A stretch of DNA of 64,000 nt from G965267185 sp965267185 (lineage in GTDB: Bacteria; Pseudomonadota; Alphaproteobacteria; UBA6615): contig OZ253937.1 in assembly GCA_965267185.1 (NCBI GenBank), positions 868,001 through 932,000 on the forward strand. Direction: 5' to 3'. Positions within the stretch are counted from its first letter, which is position 1, and each line of letters starts with the position of its first letter. A model generated the notes under the pieces. It made no database searches and was not told where the DNA came from. It saw nothing but the letters and a program-made list of their open reading frames with translations. This document shows positions 32,901 to 40,702 of the stretch, piece after piece. Position numbers and translations under genes: made by a program.

Positions 32901-33901
32901 GACAGGGACGTAACCATACCGGTTTAGTCGGCCGGCAGCGCTTCGGCGCTTTGCCGTGGCTGGTACTGTGCGCCTTAATGTTGACGGCCTGCGCCAACTT
33001 TGGCGGACCGGCGCCGATCAACGACCGCAGCTACAGCGACCGGGAGGGCAGGGCAGCGGGGCCCGGCGAATATGTCGTGCGCCGCGGCGAAACCGTCTAT
33101 GGCATTGCCCAGCGCCACAATATTTCGACGCGAGCGCTCATCGACCGGAACAATCTGCGCCCGCCGTACCGGCTTACCGTCGGAACCCGCTTGCAGCTAC
33201 CGACCACGCAAACCTATACCGTCAGCCGCGGCGACACCCTGTACGGTGTCTCACGGCGATATGGCGTCGATATGGCGTCGTTGGCGCGCGCCAATCGGCT
33301 TCGCCAGCCTTACACCATCCATGTAGGGCAACGGTTGGTACTGCCGGTAGAGGCGCGTCTCGTGGCGCCGCCGCGGACCCAGGTCGCACGGGTCCAGACG
33401 CGCTCCGAACCGCAATCGCAAGTCGCTGTCGTGCCGCGAAGCGCGGTATCGAACACTTCCAGCGGTCCCCAACCACGGTCGAAACCGGCATTCGCACCCG
33501 CCGTACCGATTCCGAAACGAGACGCCGGCGGCTTTATCTGGCCGGTCGATGGCCGCGTCGTGTCCTCCTTCGGTGCCAAAAAGTCGGGCCTGCACAATGA
33601 CGGGCTCAATATTGCGGCCCCGATGGGGGCGCCGGTTCGCGCCGCCGACAATGGCGTCGTGGCCTATGCCGGCGACCAAATTCGCGGGTTCGGTAATATG
33701 TTACTGATCAAACATGCTGATGGGCTGATCACCGCCTACGCCCATACCGATAAGTTGCTTGTTTCGCGCGGCGATGTAGTGTCGCGCGGGCAGGTGGTCG
33801 CGCGGGTTGGCAAGTCGGGTGGTATCGAGACGCCGCAGCTTCACTTCGAGGTGCGGCAGAAGAGCAGGGCGGTCGATCCCCGTAAATTCCTGCCGAGTTA
33901 G
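32897..33901 (+). CDS. NlpD-like lipoprotein, LysM and degenerate LytM (M23) domains
   Basis: 334 residues. The lipobox LMLTACAN gives an outer-membrane lipoprotein after a basic start. Two LysM repeats (YVVRRGETVYGIAQRHNIST; YTVSRGDTLYGVSRRYGVDM) bind peptidoglycan. A Pro/Arg/Ser linker leads to an M23 domain (about 210-334). The zinc motifs are degenerate: HNDGLNIA has Asn where HxxxD needs Asp, and the final HLHFE is QLHFE. As in E. coli NlpD, this suggests an amidase activator rather than a protease. Gene order surE-pcm-nlpD supports the assignment. It starts inside pcm. Confidence 0.9.
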   Translation: MRQGRNHTGLVGRQRFGALPWLVLCALMLTACANFGGPAPINDRSYSDREGRAAGPGEYVVRRGETVYGIAQRHNISTRALIDRNNLRPPYRLTVGTRLQLPTTQTYTVSRGDTLYGVSRRYGVDMASLARANRLRQPYTIHVGQRLVLPVEARLVAPPRTQVARVQTRSEPQSQVAVVPRSAVSNTSSGPQPRSKPAFAPAVPIPKRDAGGFIWPVDGRVVSSFGAKKSGLHNDGLNIAAPMGAPVRAADNGVVAYAGDQIRGFGNMLLIKHADGLITAYAHTDKLLVSRGDVVSRGQVVARVGKSGGIETPQLHFEVRQKSRAVDPRKFLPS

Positions 33902-33926
33902 ATATCGCCAGGCTGTCGAACTCTGT

Positions 33927-34796
33927 TCAGTCCAGGCGTTTGCCCTGGCGGCCGGCGAGATCTTGCACATATTGCCATGCCACCCGGCCGGAACGGGCCC
34001 CGCGCGTCACTGACCATTCCTTGGCCTCGGCGTGTAGGGTCTCGCGGTCGATATCGAGTTTGAAATGGGCGACATAAGCGTCGATCATCGCGAAATAGGT
34101 GTCTTGGTCCGTGTGATGAAAGCCCAGCCATAGGCCGAACCGGTCGGACAGCGAGACCTTTTCCTCGACCGCTTCGGAAGGATTGATGGCAGTCGAGCGC
34201 TCATTTTCGATCATGTCGCGGGGCAGCAGGTGACGCCGGTTCGACGTGGCGTAGAACACGACATTTTGCGGGCGTCCCTCGATACCGCCCTCCAGCACCG
34301 CCTTGAGGGATTTGTAGCTGGTGTCGGCGTCGTCGAAACTGAGGTCGTCGCAAAACAACACCACCTGGCGGCCTCCGTCCCGCAACAGTGTCAACAGCGC
34401 GGGCAACGAGTGGATATCCTCGCGGTGAATCTCGACGAGGGTCAAGGAACCCGCTTCTTCCTCGTTGATCAGGGCGTGGATCGACTTGACCAGACTGGAT
34501 TTGCCAGTGCCGCGCGCGCCCCATAGGAGCGCGTTATTGGCCGGCAGACCGGCGGCAAAGCGCTTGGTGTTCTCCAACAAGATATCGGCCTGGCGGTCGA
34601 TTCCCTGCAGCAGATCGAGGGGCAGGCGGTTGACCTTGGCAATCGGCTCCAGCCAGCCGCTGGCGCCGTTCGGCGCGGCATGCCAGACGAACGCGTCGGA
34701 TGCCGTTAAATCCGTGGCCTTTTGGTCGCCAGGCGCCAGCCGCTCCAGCGCGGCAGCAATGCGGCCTAAAATCGGACCGAAATCCTGTTCGCTCAT
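33927..34796 (-). CDS. DUF815-family AAA+ ATPase
   Basis: 289 residues. Walker A is LLWGARGTGKSSLVKS (residues 90-105) and Walker B VVLFCDDLSFDD. An arginine-rich segment (YATSNRRHLLPRDM) and a lid (WSVTRGARSGRVAWQYVQDL) complete a single AAA+ module. The DUF815 family has this exact layout; its role is not established. It is convergent with the NlpD-like gene (25 bp apart) and divergent from yajC. Cytoplasmic. Confidence 0.88.
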   Translation of the reverse strand: MSEQDFGPILGRIAAALERLAPGDQKATDLTASDAFVWHAAPNGASGWLEPIAKVNRLPLDLLQGIDRQADILLENTKRFAAGLPANNALLWGARGTGKSSLVKSIHALINEEEAGSLTLVEIHREDIHSLPALLTLLRDGGRQVVLFCDDLSFDDADTSYKSLKAVLEGGIEGRPQNVVFYATSNRRHLLPRDMIENERSTAINPSEAVEEKVSLSDRFGLWLGFHHTDQDTYFAMIDAYVAHFKLDIDRETLHAEAKEWSVTRGARSGRVAWQYVQDLAGRQGKRLD

Positions 34797-34969
34797 TACC
34801 CGATCACTTTTTGATGTTGTTCGCCGGTAGGAATTCGGGGCGAACCTAGTCGCTTGGCTTGGCCGCGGTCAACGGTCTGGCGCTCTCTTTGCCCCTTGGC
34901 CTCGCATATGCCAGATTGAAGCATTGACAAGAAGCTGCGATCTCGCCACCTGAAGAGACTGCGGCCCCA

Positions 34970-34997
34970 TTGCAATTCGATTGTACGTCGCTATCAT
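34970..34997 (+). promoter_or_regulatory. Probable promoter of yajC-secD-secF
   Basis: TTGCAA and TATCAT are 16 bp apart, 36 nt before the yajC start, in the 237-bp divergent gap after the DUF815 gene. The rest of that gap shows no gene. A perfect TTGACA at 34924 lacks a matching -10. Confidence 0.45.
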
Positions 34998-35033
34998 CCG
35001 CCGTCCTAACGGCGCCTACACGGGAGACCCAAA

Positions 35034-35453
35034 ATGTTGATTTCGCCGGCATATGCTCAAGGATTAGGCGGCGGTGGCGGCGCGTTTGAGGCCTTTCTTC
35101 CGATCGTCCTTATATTCGTCGTTTTCTATTTTCTGCTCATCCGGCCGCAGCAGCGGAAGATGAAGCAGCACCGCGAAATGCTCGGGATGGTAAAGCGGGG
35201 CGACCGGGTGCTCACCGGCGGCGGCATTATCGGCACCGTAACCCGGGTTAAGGACAATGACGAGCTGGTGCTCGAAATCGCCGATGGGGTGAAGGTGAGT
35301 GTGCTCCGCGGTACCCTTTCCGACGTGTTGAGCCGCACCGAACCGGCGGCTTCCTCCAACGATAACAAGTCCGCCGGCGGGCCCACCGTGGTCGGTCCCG
35401 GTCAAGGCCAATCCGGCGGCTTGCTTGGCGGACTGTTTGGCAACAGGAAATAG
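35034..35453 (+). CDS. yajC: Preprotein translocase subunit YajC
   Basis: 139 residues. One membrane helix (FLPIVLIFVVFYFLLIRPQQ) is followed by the family sequence KRGDRVLTGGGIIGTV and VSVLRGTLSDVLS. It binds SecDF at the inner membrane and assists Sec export. A Gly/Ser-rich tail of 30 residues (to GGLFGNRK) is longer than in enteric YajC. It is first in yajC-secD-secF, with 24 bp to secD. Confidence 0.95.
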   Translation: MLISPAYAQGLGGGGGAFEAFLPIVLIFVVFYFLLIRPQQRKMKQHREMLGMVKRGDRVLTGGGIIGTVTRVKDNDELVLEIADGVKVSVLRGTLSDVLSRTEPAASSNDNKSAGGPTVVGPGQGQSGGLLGGLFGNRK

Positions 35454-35477
35454 GCCGGAACCGAGCGGCGTCCGCGC

Positions 35478-37037
35478 ATGATTAATTTTCCCCGTTGGGC
35501 GATCGTTCTCACGCTCGTTGTTTGCGTGTGGGGCATTGTCTTCGCCGCCCCAACATTTTTTGATGAACCACCGGCGGTGCTGCCCGATCAGACGGTGAAT
35601 CTTGGCCTCGATCTCCAGGGCGGGGCTCACTTGCTACTCAACGTCGAGGTCGACGCGGTAATTCGGGAATCGCTCGAATCCATCGAATCCCAGGCGCGCC
35701 GGGAGCTGCGCCGTCAACGGCCTCGGGTGCGGTATACCGGCGGGGTCAGAACCATCGGCGATGCCGTAATCATCGGTGGGATCAACCCGGCCGACCTGGA
35801 CGAAGCCCGCGAACGCCTGCGCGACATCGACCAAGATGCGCAGATGACCGTCTCGGGCAACAATATCCGCATCGAGTTCACCGAAGAAGCTCTTGCCGAG
35901 CGGCGTCAACGGGCTATCGAGCAGTCGATCGAGATCGTCCGGCGGCGGGTCGACGAAACCGGCGTGGCGGAGCCGACCATCCAGCAGCAGGGCAGTGAGC
36001 GCATCCTGGTGCAACTGCCGGGCATCGACGACCCGGAGCGGCTTAAGGCCATTTTGGGTCAAACCGCTAAGCTCACCTTTCATCTGGTCAACGAAGAGGC
36101 TTCGGTCACCGACGCTGTGGAGACCGGCCGTCTCCCTCCCAATTCGATGCTGCTCTACGAAGAGGATCAAGGGCAGCGAATTCCCTACGTTCTGTTACGC
36201 GACATTGCGGTCGGTGGTGAGCGGCTAGTGGATGCGCAACCCAGCTTTCAAGATGGCCAGCCGGTCGTGTCGTTCCGCTTCGATGCGGCAGGCGGGCAGA
36301 TATTCGGCCGAGTGACATCGGAAAACGTCAACCGGCGCTTTGCGATTGTGCTCGACAACGAAGTGGTCAGCGCGCCGCGTATCCAGAGCGCTATCTTGGG
36401 TGGCAGCGGTATTATCACCGGACGTTTTACCGTGCAGGAAACCGTCGACCTCGCGCTGGTGCTGCGCGCCGGGGCGTTGCCGGCGCCGCTGACCATTCTC
36501 GAAGAACGTACGGTCGGCCCTGGCCTGGGCGCCGACTCTATCGAAGCCGGCGCGAAAGCGAGCATCGTCGGATTTATCGCCGTCGTGCTCTTCATGATCG
36601 TCAGCTACGGCCTCTTTGGCATCATGGCGAGCGTCGCGCTGATATTTAACCTGACGCTGATTGTCTCACTTCTCGCCGTTTTGGGCGCGACCCTCACGCT
36701 GCCCGGCATTGCCGGTGTCGTGTTGACCATTGGCATGGCGGTCGACGCCAATGTGCTGATTCTAGAGCGTATCAAGGAGGAGACCCGCAACGGCCGGTCG
36801 CCGATTGCGGCGATCGACGCGGGCTACCGCAGGGCGCTCACGACGATTATCGATTCAAACTTGACGACGCTGATCGCCGCGTTGCTGCTGTTCAATTTCG
36901 GTACCGGGCCCATCAAGGGGTTCGCAGTCACACTGTCGATGGGGATTTTGAGTTCGATGTTCACCGCCCTCATGCTGACACGGCTGTTGATGGTCATTTG
37001 GCTGCGCCGCCGGCGGCCCTCCGCGTTGCCGATTTAG
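35478..37037 (+). CDS. secD: Protein translocase subunit SecD
   Basis: 519 residues. TM1 (WAIVLTLVVCVWGIVFAAPT) is followed by LGLDLQGGAHLLLNVEVDAV, the SecD signature, then the large periplasmic P1 head. After that come the five-helix C-terminal block with GPGLGADSIEAG, MAVDANVLILERIKEE (conserved Asp of the proton path) and GTGPIKGFAVTL. It pairs with SecF to use the proton gradient to finish translocation. Confidence 0.97.
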   Translation: MINFPRWAIVLTLVVCVWGIVFAAPTFFDEPPAVLPDQTVNLGLDLQGGAHLLLNVEVDAVIRESLESIESQARRELRRQRPRVRYTGGVRTIGDAVIIGGINPADLDEARERLRDIDQDAQMTVSGNNIRIEFTEEALAERRQRAIEQSIEIVRRRVDETGVAEPTIQQQGSERILVQLPGIDDPERLKAILGQTAKLTFHLVNEEASVTDAVETGRLPPNSMLLYEEDQGQRIPYVLLRDIAVGGERLVDAQPSFQDGQPVVSFRFDAAGGQIFGRVTSENVNRRFAIVLDNEVVSAPRIQSAILGGSGIITGRFTVQETVDLALVLRAGALPAPLTILEERTVGPGLGADSIEAGAKASIVGFIAVVLFMIVSYGLFGIMASVALIFNLTLIVSLLAVLGATLTLPGIAGVVLTIGMAVDANVLILERIKEETRNGRSPIAAIDAGYRRALTTIIDSNLTTLIAALLLFNFGTGPIKGFAVTLSMGILSSMFTALMLTRLLMVIWLRRRRPSALPI

Positions 37038-37046
37038 GGACCGGTG

Positions 37047-38009
37047 ATGCTGCGACCGCTTACCGTAGTACCCGCCAACACGGCCTTCGATTTTGTCGGC
37101 AAGCGCAAAATCGCGCTCGTTTTCTCGGTTTTTCTCGTCATCGCATCGATTGGCGCCTTTCTGGTGCAGGGGTTGAACTTCGGCATCGATTTCCGCGGCG
37201 GCATCCTGATGGAAGTCCAAACCGAAGGACCGGCCGACATCCCTGCTTTGCGGCGAACTCTAGGCGGGCTGGGCCTGGGCGAAGTACAAATCCAGGAATT
37301 CGGCGCACCCAACGACGTGTTGATCCGGGTTCAGGAACAAGAAGGCGACGAAGAAGCTCAGCTCAAGGCGATCACTCTGATCAAGGACACGTTGGGAGAC
37401 GAGGTCACCGAGTACCGGCGCACCGAATTCGTCGGCCCGACCGTGGGTAACGAACTCATTCGCGCGGCCAGCCTCGCCGTGGCGCTCGCGCTAGGCGCCA
37501 TCCTGATCTACATCTGGTTCCGCTTCGAATGGCAGTTCGGCGTCGGCGCGGTGATCGCGCTGACACACGACGTCATATCGACCATCGGGCTATTCGCGGT
37601 CACCCAGCTGGAGTTCAACTTGGCGACTGTGGCGGCGATTCTGACCATCGCCGGTTATTCGATCAACGATACGGTTGTTATCTATGACCGGGTGCGCGAG
37701 GAATTGCGGCGCTACAAGAAGCTGCCGATTCCCGATCTGCTCAATCTGGCCGCCAACCGCACCCTGTCGCGCACGTTCCTGACTAGTGTCACGACGCTCA
37801 TCGCGCTATTAGCGCTGTCGATTCTCGGCGGACCGATCATTCGCGACTTCTCGTTGGCAATGATCTGGGGTGTGGTGATCGGAACCTATTCTTCTGTGTT
37901 TGTCGCCGTGCCCGCACTGCTCCTCCTCAAACTGCGCCGCGACGCGTTCACGAGTGACGATGACGAGGAAAAACCTGAAGACGAAACGGCGGACGAGGCG
38001 GGCGCCTAA
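37047..38009 (+). CDS. secF: Protein translocase subunit SecF
   Basis: 320 residues from the ATG at 37047 (a GTG codon sits directly before it). TM1 is followed by GLNFGIDFRGGILMEVQ, the SecF signature. The RND-like helix block contains VGNELIRAASLAVALALGAI, ALTHDVISTIGLFAV, INDTVVIYDRVREELR (conserved Asp) and NRTLSRTFLTSVTTLIALLA. An acidic tail of 25 residues ends the protein. Nine bases separate secD and secF. Confidence 0.97.
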   Translation: MLRPLTVVPANTAFDFVGKRKIALVFSVFLVIASIGAFLVQGLNFGIDFRGGILMEVQTEGPADIPALRRTLGGLGLGEVQIQEFGAPNDVLIRVQEQEGDEEAQLKAITLIKDTLGDEVTEYRRTEFVGPTVGNELIRAASLAVALALGAILIYIWFRFEWQFGVGAVIALTHDVISTIGLFAVTQLEFNLATVAAILTIAGYSINDTVVIYDRVREELRRYKKLPIPDLLNLAANRTLSRTFLTSVTTLIALLALSILGGPIIRDFSLAMIWGVVIGTYSSVFVAVPALLLLKLRRDAFTSDDDEEKPEDETADEAGA

Positions 38010-38018
38010 CGCGAACCC

Positions 38019-38414
38019 ATGGCCATCGGCGGCGACCTTACACGTAATCCAGACCTAGGTGACCGGCCCCCATCGATCGATGGTTACGGTGCTGGCAGCT
38101 TCCGCCTGGACGGCGTCGTTCACAAAGGCTCGTTGATCGTCCTGCCGTCGCGTGTTGTCGAGTGGGCAGTTACCGCATTCGAACAGATCGATGAAACCTC
38201 GTTGCCGCCGGCGCTATTCGGCGAGGCGCAAGTCGAGCTGTTGTTGCTCGGCTGCGGCGTCCGGATGCAGCTCGTGCCTCGTACAATGCGGGAAGCGCTG
38301 CGTAGCGCCGGAACAGTGATCGAGCCGATGGATACCGGCGCCGCAGTGCGCACCTACAATGTTTTGCTCGGTGAGAACCGCCGTGTCGCTGCGGCGTTGA
38401 TCGCAATCGACTGA
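38019..38414 (+). CDS. Mth938/NDUFAF3-like domain protein
   Basis: 131 residues, entirely one Mth938-type alpha/beta domain: IDGYGAGSFRLDGVVHKGSL, LLLGCGVRMQLVP, GTVIEPMDTGAAVRTYNVLL then GENRRVAAALIAI. Its human homologue NDUFAF3 is a complex I assembly factor, and bacterial versions often follow secDF, as here (9 bp after secF). No catalytic residues are obvious. I infer an assembly or chaperone role. A related candidate, the synthase-like gene at 39368, is close by. Confidence 0.85.
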   Translation: MAIGGDLTRNPDLGDRPPSIDGYGAGSFRLDGVVHKGSLIVLPSRVVEWAVTAFEQIDETSLPPALFGEAQVELLLLGCGVRMQLVPRTMREALRSAGTVIEPMDTGAAVRTYNVLLGENRRVAAALIAID

Positions 38415-38439
38415 CATCGAACGAGTACTCCCGACACAT

Positions 38440-38543
38440 CCCCCCCTCCCTAACCCTCCCCCTCGTTGGGGGGAGGGGATACTACTGAGGTTCGGCTCGG
38501 TTCCTCCCTCCCCCCTTGAGGGGGAGGGATGGGGTGGGGGGTG
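38440..38543. repeat. C/G-rich intergenic inverted repeat
   Basis: CCCTCCCTAACCCTCCCCCT, a loop, then TTGGGGGGAGGGGAT, and after 30 bp CCTCCCTCCCCCCTTGAGGG then GGAGGGATGGGG form two linked inverted pairs. Its sequence differs from the pair at 17880/19331 but it is the same kind of intergenic repeat. It lies after the Mth938 gene and before the terminator of the convergent PuuD-like gene. Confidence 0.75.
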
Positions 38544-38572
38544 AAGTCCAAGGTTCTCCGTTGAGTTTCAAC

Positions 38573-38602
38573 AAAAAAAGCGGGGCCCCGCAGGGCCCCG
38601 CC
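38573..38602 (-). terminator. Strong Rho-independent terminator of the PuuD-like unit
   Basis: On the minus strand GCGGGGCCC-TGCG-GGGCCCCGC, a perfect 9-bp G/C stem, is followed by seven T residues, 25 bp after the PuuD-like stop codon. Confidence 0.9.
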
Positions 38603-38626
38603 AATTCAATGCCGATGATACGCCGA

Positions 38627-39124
38627 TCAGAACGGAGGGTTCTGGAAGGCGATCATGCCGTAAAGCATGGGGATCGACAGCAACGTGTTGGTGCGCGAGA
38701 ACAGCATGGCTTTCCGCGCCGATTTCGGTTTGGCCTCGTCCGGCGCGTCGATAATGCCAAGCGCGACTTTTTGATTGGGCCAAATGACGAACCAGACGTT
38801 GAACGCCATTATCAAGCCGAACCACATGGCGATGCCGAGCATCGCAGTTGTCGGGCCCCCGCCGTTGAAGCCGATCGCTAACGCGCTTCCCAAGTACCCC
38901 TCCATCCACGCGAGGACCAAGCCCCAAAGCACGGTGGAGGCGGCACCCCAGCGGAACCAGAACAGCACGGCAGGCGCAATGTGTTTGCCGATCGCCGGCT
39001 TCAGTTCATCGGGAATCTTGGGCATTGTCGGCACCTGCACGAAGTTGAGGTACCACAGTAGGCCGATCCACATGACGCCACTGAGGACGTGGAACCAGCG
39101 GATGAGATGTTCAGCGAATTCCAT
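38627..39124 (-). CDS. PuuD-like (urate oxidase N-terminal domain) membrane protein
   Basis: 165 residues with four membrane helices and an AGGAGGGG ribosome site. RWFHVLSGVMWIGLLWYLNF at the start and HIAPAVLFWFRWGAASTVLW are the conserved parts of the urate hydroxylase PuuD membrane domain, including the His residues that could carry heme. Full PuuD has a C-terminal cytochrome c domain, absent here, so urate oxidation is unproven. No purine-degradation genes are present. A 31-residue membrane peptide precedes it by 21 bp, suggesting a small membrane complex. Confidence 0.75.
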   Translation of the reverse strand: MEFAEHLIRWFHVLSGVMWIGLLWYLNFVQVPTMPKIPDELKPAIGKHIAPAVLFWFRWGAASTVLWGLVLAWMEGYLGSALAIGFNGGGPTTAMLGIAMWFGLIMAFNVWFVIWPNQKVALGIIDAPDEAKPKSARKAMLFSRTNTLLSIPMLYGMIAFQNPPF

Positions 39125-39145
39125 TTCTATCTCCCCTCCTGACGC

Positions 39146-39241
39146 CTAAGCACCGATGCCAAGGGCGACCAAGACCATGATGACGGTCAAGATCACACCC
39201 AAGACGACCGTCATTGAAAGTGATTCCAGTGGGTTCTTCAT
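39146..39241 (-). CDS. 31-residue membrane microprotein upstream of PuuD-like gene
   Basis: Short reading frame read directly from the sequence: ATG at 39241, TAG at 39146. It starts MKNPLESLSMTVV and continues as one hydrophobic helix ending LVALGIGA. A strong GGGAGGGGG lies about 10 nt before the ATG, and the stop is 21 bp before the PuuD-like start on the same strand. Size and topology recall small respiratory-complex subunits (CcoQ/CydX kind), but no homology is claimed. Confidence 0.65.
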   Translation of the reverse strand: MKNPLESLSMTVVLGVILTVIMVLVALGIGA

Positions 39242-39367
39242 AAATGGGCCCCCTCCCGTTGCGAAAATCGAATCAAAGTATAGCAAATATAGGTCGGCCG
39301 TCCTAAGTGTCCATTTTTACCGCTGGATTGGCGCCGCGCGCCGGTCGTAATCCGCACGAGTTGATCG

Positions 39368-40213
39368 ATGGGTAGTGGCAAGCCGGAACTCTCTTATTGC
39401 GCGCGCGAAGTTCGCGACAACGATCACGACCGCTATTTGACGGCGCTGTTCGTGCCCGCCGCGCACCGCGAGGCCGTATTTGCGCTCTATGCGTTCAACA
39501 CGGAGGTGGCGCGCACCCGCGAAGCGGTTAGCGAGCCGATTCTCGGCCAGATACGCCTGCAATGGTGGCGCGAGGCCGTGGACGGCATTTACGACGGTAA
39601 CGTTCGCGAACATCCGGTTGTGGAGGGATTGAAAGACGCCGTTGACCGGTACGGTCTCGACAAAGCCGGCTTTATGAATTTGCTCGAGGCACGCGCCGAC
39701 GACCTCGACGATGCGCCACCGGCCGACCTGGCGGCACTCGAGAACTACGCCGCAGCGACGTCGGGCACACTAACCTCTCAAGTGATGGCGGTGCTCGCGT
39801 TCACCGACGGCCCGCCACAGCGCGCGGCCCATCTGGTGGGAACGGCCTGGGCGCTCATCGGGCTCATGCGCGCGGTCGGGTTTCATGCGCAAGCTCAGCG
39901 GCTGTATCTCCCTGACGATTTGCTGCGCAATCATAATGTCGACCGGCGCGTTTTGTTCGACCTCAACCCGTCACCGGCGCTGAACGACGTGGTGCGGGAG
40001 GTAACGCTCCGAGCGGCGGAGTTGCTCGCCGAAGCCCGCAGCCTGAAAGCGCAGATACCACGGGCGGCCCGGTGCGGGCTGTTGCTCGGAATTCTGGCAG
40101 ACCGCTATCTGGCCGATATCGCCCGCGCCGGGTACGACCCGCTCGCGCTGCTGCCGGCCGCACCGGCACGGCCATTGCGTTTGTCTTGGGCGTCGGTGTG
40201 GGGTGCGTACTAA
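39368..40213 (+). CDS. Squalene/phytoene synthase-fold protein, NDUFAF6-like
   Basis: 281 residues with the all-helical isoprenoid-synthase fold: HDRYLTALFVPAAHREAVFA then LYAFNTEVARTREAV, LQWWREAVDGIYDG, HLVGTAWALIGLMRAV and LYLPDDLL. In true synthases the first motif carries DDxxD; here it reads NTEVARTREAV with no aspartate, and the second motif is also absent. It is therefore probably not a prenyl-condensing enzyme but a relative of the complex I assembly factor NDUFAF6. Proximity to the Mth938/NDUFAF3-like gene supports this. It is convergent with the VOC gene and overlaps its end by 4 nt. Confidence 0.8.
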   Translation: MGSGKPELSYCAREVRDNDHDRYLTALFVPAAHREAVFALYAFNTEVARTREAVSEPILGQIRLQWWREAVDGIYDGNVREHPVVEGLKDAVDRYGLDKAGFMNLLEARADDLDDAPPADLAALENYAAATSGTLTSQVMAVLAFTDGPPQRAAHLVGTAWALIGLMRAVGFHAQAQRLYLPDDLLRNHNVDRRVLFDLNPSPALNDVVREVTLRAAELLAEARSLKAQIPRAARCGLLLGILADRYLADIARAGYDPLALLPAAPARPLRLSWASVWGAY

Positions 40214-40686
40214 GCCAGACCTTCGCGCGCCGTTTCGAGGGGTTTGCCGGCGAACTCGTTATAGGCCGGATCGGCCGGGCCTTTGAGTTCGACCGTGTTG
40301 CCTTCCGGATCTTTAATATAGATTGCCGGGCCTTCGCCCTCAGCGCCACCGCGAATGCGAGTCTCACCCAATTCGACGCCGCGGGTGCCTAAGTATTCAC
40401 GGATGGCTTCATCGTCGTAAGGCTCTACACGAATGGCAAAATGATCCATGTTGTGGCCATCCTGACCTGGCGCGTCGCCACCGGCGCTGCCCATCTTGCC
40501 AGTGACCGGCAACATATCGATCAATGCTGATCCGGCACGCACCTGAAATAGCCCGTTGTCGGTATCGTGGTCGACGAAGGTGCAACCGAGCACATCGCAA
40601 TAGAACGCGCGCATTTTGTCCAAATCGCGAATGCGCAGGACAACATGATCGAGCCCCAGCATGTCAAACGGTGCTTTGTCGGTCAT
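40210..40686 (-). CDS. VOC-family (glyoxalase/dioxygenase-like) protein
   Basis: 158 residues from the ATG at 40686. It is a single VOC module: LGLDHVVLRIRDLDKMRAFY (metal His), CDVLGCTFV, NMDHFAIRVEPYDDEAIREY (second His) and IYIKDPEGNTVELKGP (Glu). The His/His/Glu set fits metal binding. Relatives include glyoxalase I, fosfomycin-resistance and extradiol dioxygenase enzymes. The substrate cannot be read. It lies just downstream of trmFO on the same strand (16 bp). Confidence 0.88.
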   Translation of the reverse strand: MTDKAPFDMLGLDHVVLRIRDLDKMRAFYCDVLGCTFVDHDTDNGLFQVRAGSALIDMLPVTGKMGSAGGDAPGQDGHNMDHFAIRVEPYDDEAIREYLGTRGVELGETRIRGGAEGEGPAIYIKDPEGNTVELKGPADPAYNEFAGKPLETAREGLA

Positions 40687-40702
40687 CGTATTGTCTCTCC
40701 TG

